Part shown: in pieces, positions 5,267 through 5,700 of the stretch | Position numbering within the stretch: position 1 is the stretch's first letter | How the letters are laid out: the number at the start of each line of letters is the position of its first letter | Source: an uncultured Clostridia bacterium | GTDB lineage: Bacteria > Bacillota > Clostridia > Peptostreptococcales > Acidaminobacteraceae | Length of the DNA: 5,700 bases | Reading direction: 5' to 3' | NCBI GenBank assembly: GCA_945950065.1 | Contig: CAMFGQ010000090.1 | Coordinates: 1-5,700, forward strand | Notes under the pieces: model-generated | Databases searched by the model: none | What the model saw: only the letters and a program-made list of their open reading frames with translations | Told to the model about the DNA's origin: nothing | Program-made: the position numbers and the translations under genes

Positions 5267-5700
5267 TTACATCTTTCTCTGATAGAAAAGTTTCATCAGA
5301 GGAAAAACTAAAAACGCATAGAGAAGTACGGCAACAAGAGTGTAGAAAACCACTTTGTGGAGGACATAGGCAAGGACAATGCTTAGATAGAGACTTACAA
5401 AAAAGGTGAAAATCCCCATCTTTGAAGCCTTGGCCTCAATGGCGATGTTGCGTTCGTCAGTCTCTTGAATAAAGCTTGTGTTTAAGTTCTTCTCGTTCTT
5501 CAGAAGATAGCTGTTCCTCAAAAGATAAATAGCTGAAGAAATCATGAAAGGTCCAAAGAGGAAAAGAAGATTTTCCTTGCTAAAGCCATACCTACCCTCA
5601 GGTAGAAACAGCATCAACAGAACATAAACAAAGACTTGAAGGCAGAGAAAAATCAAGGCCCACTTTCTTTGGTTCTCAAGTTTTAATCGATAGGCTTTCA
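5267..5700 (-). CDS. Small four-helix membrane protein of unknown function (5' end beyond window)
   Basis: The function is not recognised. The frame is open to the window edge: upstream of a TTG at 5656 it continues with KAYRLKLENQRKWA, and the two bases at 5699-5700 read TG on the minus strand, so an ATG using base 5701 may be the true start, giving a protein of about 144 residues. About four membrane segments are visible (approximately residues 13-33, 43-60, 94-113 and 116-137 of the visible part). Between helices 2 and 3 is a soluble loop with 'ETDERNIAIEAKASK' (about 79-93). A DER-x-x-x-I-x-x-KA motif next to membrane helices is common in small uncharacterised Firmicutes membrane proteins (several DUF families); I cannot assign which one. 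The basic N-terminus suggests it stays inside. The gene ends with TAA at 5267-5269 and is separated by 172 bases from the kinase, so it is probably a different transcription unit. Confidence 0.75.
   Translation of the reverse strand, partial: KAYRLKLENQRKWALIFLCLQVFVYVLLMLFLPEGRYGFSKENLLFLFGPFMISSAIYLLRNSYLLKNEKNLNTSFIQETDERNIAIEAKASKMGIFTFFVSLYLSIVLAYVLHKVVFYTLVAVLLYAFLVFPLMKLFYQRKM

Noticed and set aside
5211..5278. 8-base inverted repeat AGAAAGAT / ATCTTTCT flanking the end of the membrane-protein gene
   Set aside because: The arms are AT-rich, 52 bases apart, one is inside the coding end, and no U-tract follows on the minus strand, so it is not a convincing terminator.

Overview
The window looks like a chromosomal segment of a low-to-moderate GC Gram-positive bacterium (Bacillota, probably a clostridial-type lineage). 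The evidence is purine-rich AAGGAG/AAAGGA ribosome-binding sites, tight head-to-tail gene packing, a lipoprotein-anchored solute-binding protein, and relatives of typical Firmicutes families (Tex, a DEDDh exonuclease of the 'HNA-FD / HHDALSD' type, a small membrane protein with a DER-x-I motif). The taxonomic statement is inference from these traits; no marker gene such as rRNA is present.

Every credible gene lies on the minus strand, so transcription runs from high to low coordinates. At the right edge (5267 to past 5700) is a small four-helix membrane protein whose reading frame is still open at the window end. A 172-base intergenic gap (5095-5266) follows. It carries an extended -10 promoter candidate, short repeats, and a possible 25-codon reading frame. 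From 5094 down to base 1 the genes form one continuous unit with essentially no spacers: a PfkB-family kinase resembling pseudouridine kinase (4240-5094), a DEDDh 3'-5' exonuclease with an extra C-terminal domain (2963-4243), the three parts of a tripartite tricarboxylate transporter in the order tctC-tctB-tctA (1974-2966, 1597-1977, 158-1588), and the first 57 codons of the RNA-binding transcription accessory protein Tex (1-171). Three consecutive junctions are ATGA stop/start overlaps. tctB to tctA has a Shine-Dalgarno sequence overlapping the stop codon, and tex begins inside the end of tctA.

Functionally, TctC (periplasm-facing lipoprotein), TctB (small membrane subunit) and TctA (large membrane subunit) make a complete secondary carboxylate uptake system of unidentified substrate. 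The kinase, exonuclease and Tex all touch nucleic acid or nucleoside metabolism. Their arrangement around a carboxylate transporter may be meaningful (RNA turnover and salvage) or may be simple co-expression of housekeeping genes. I see no mobile element, CRISPR array, tRNA or rRNA. I do not see a clear previously undescribed system; the points worth a second look are the operon composition, the exonuclease's C-terminal extension and the pfkB leader.
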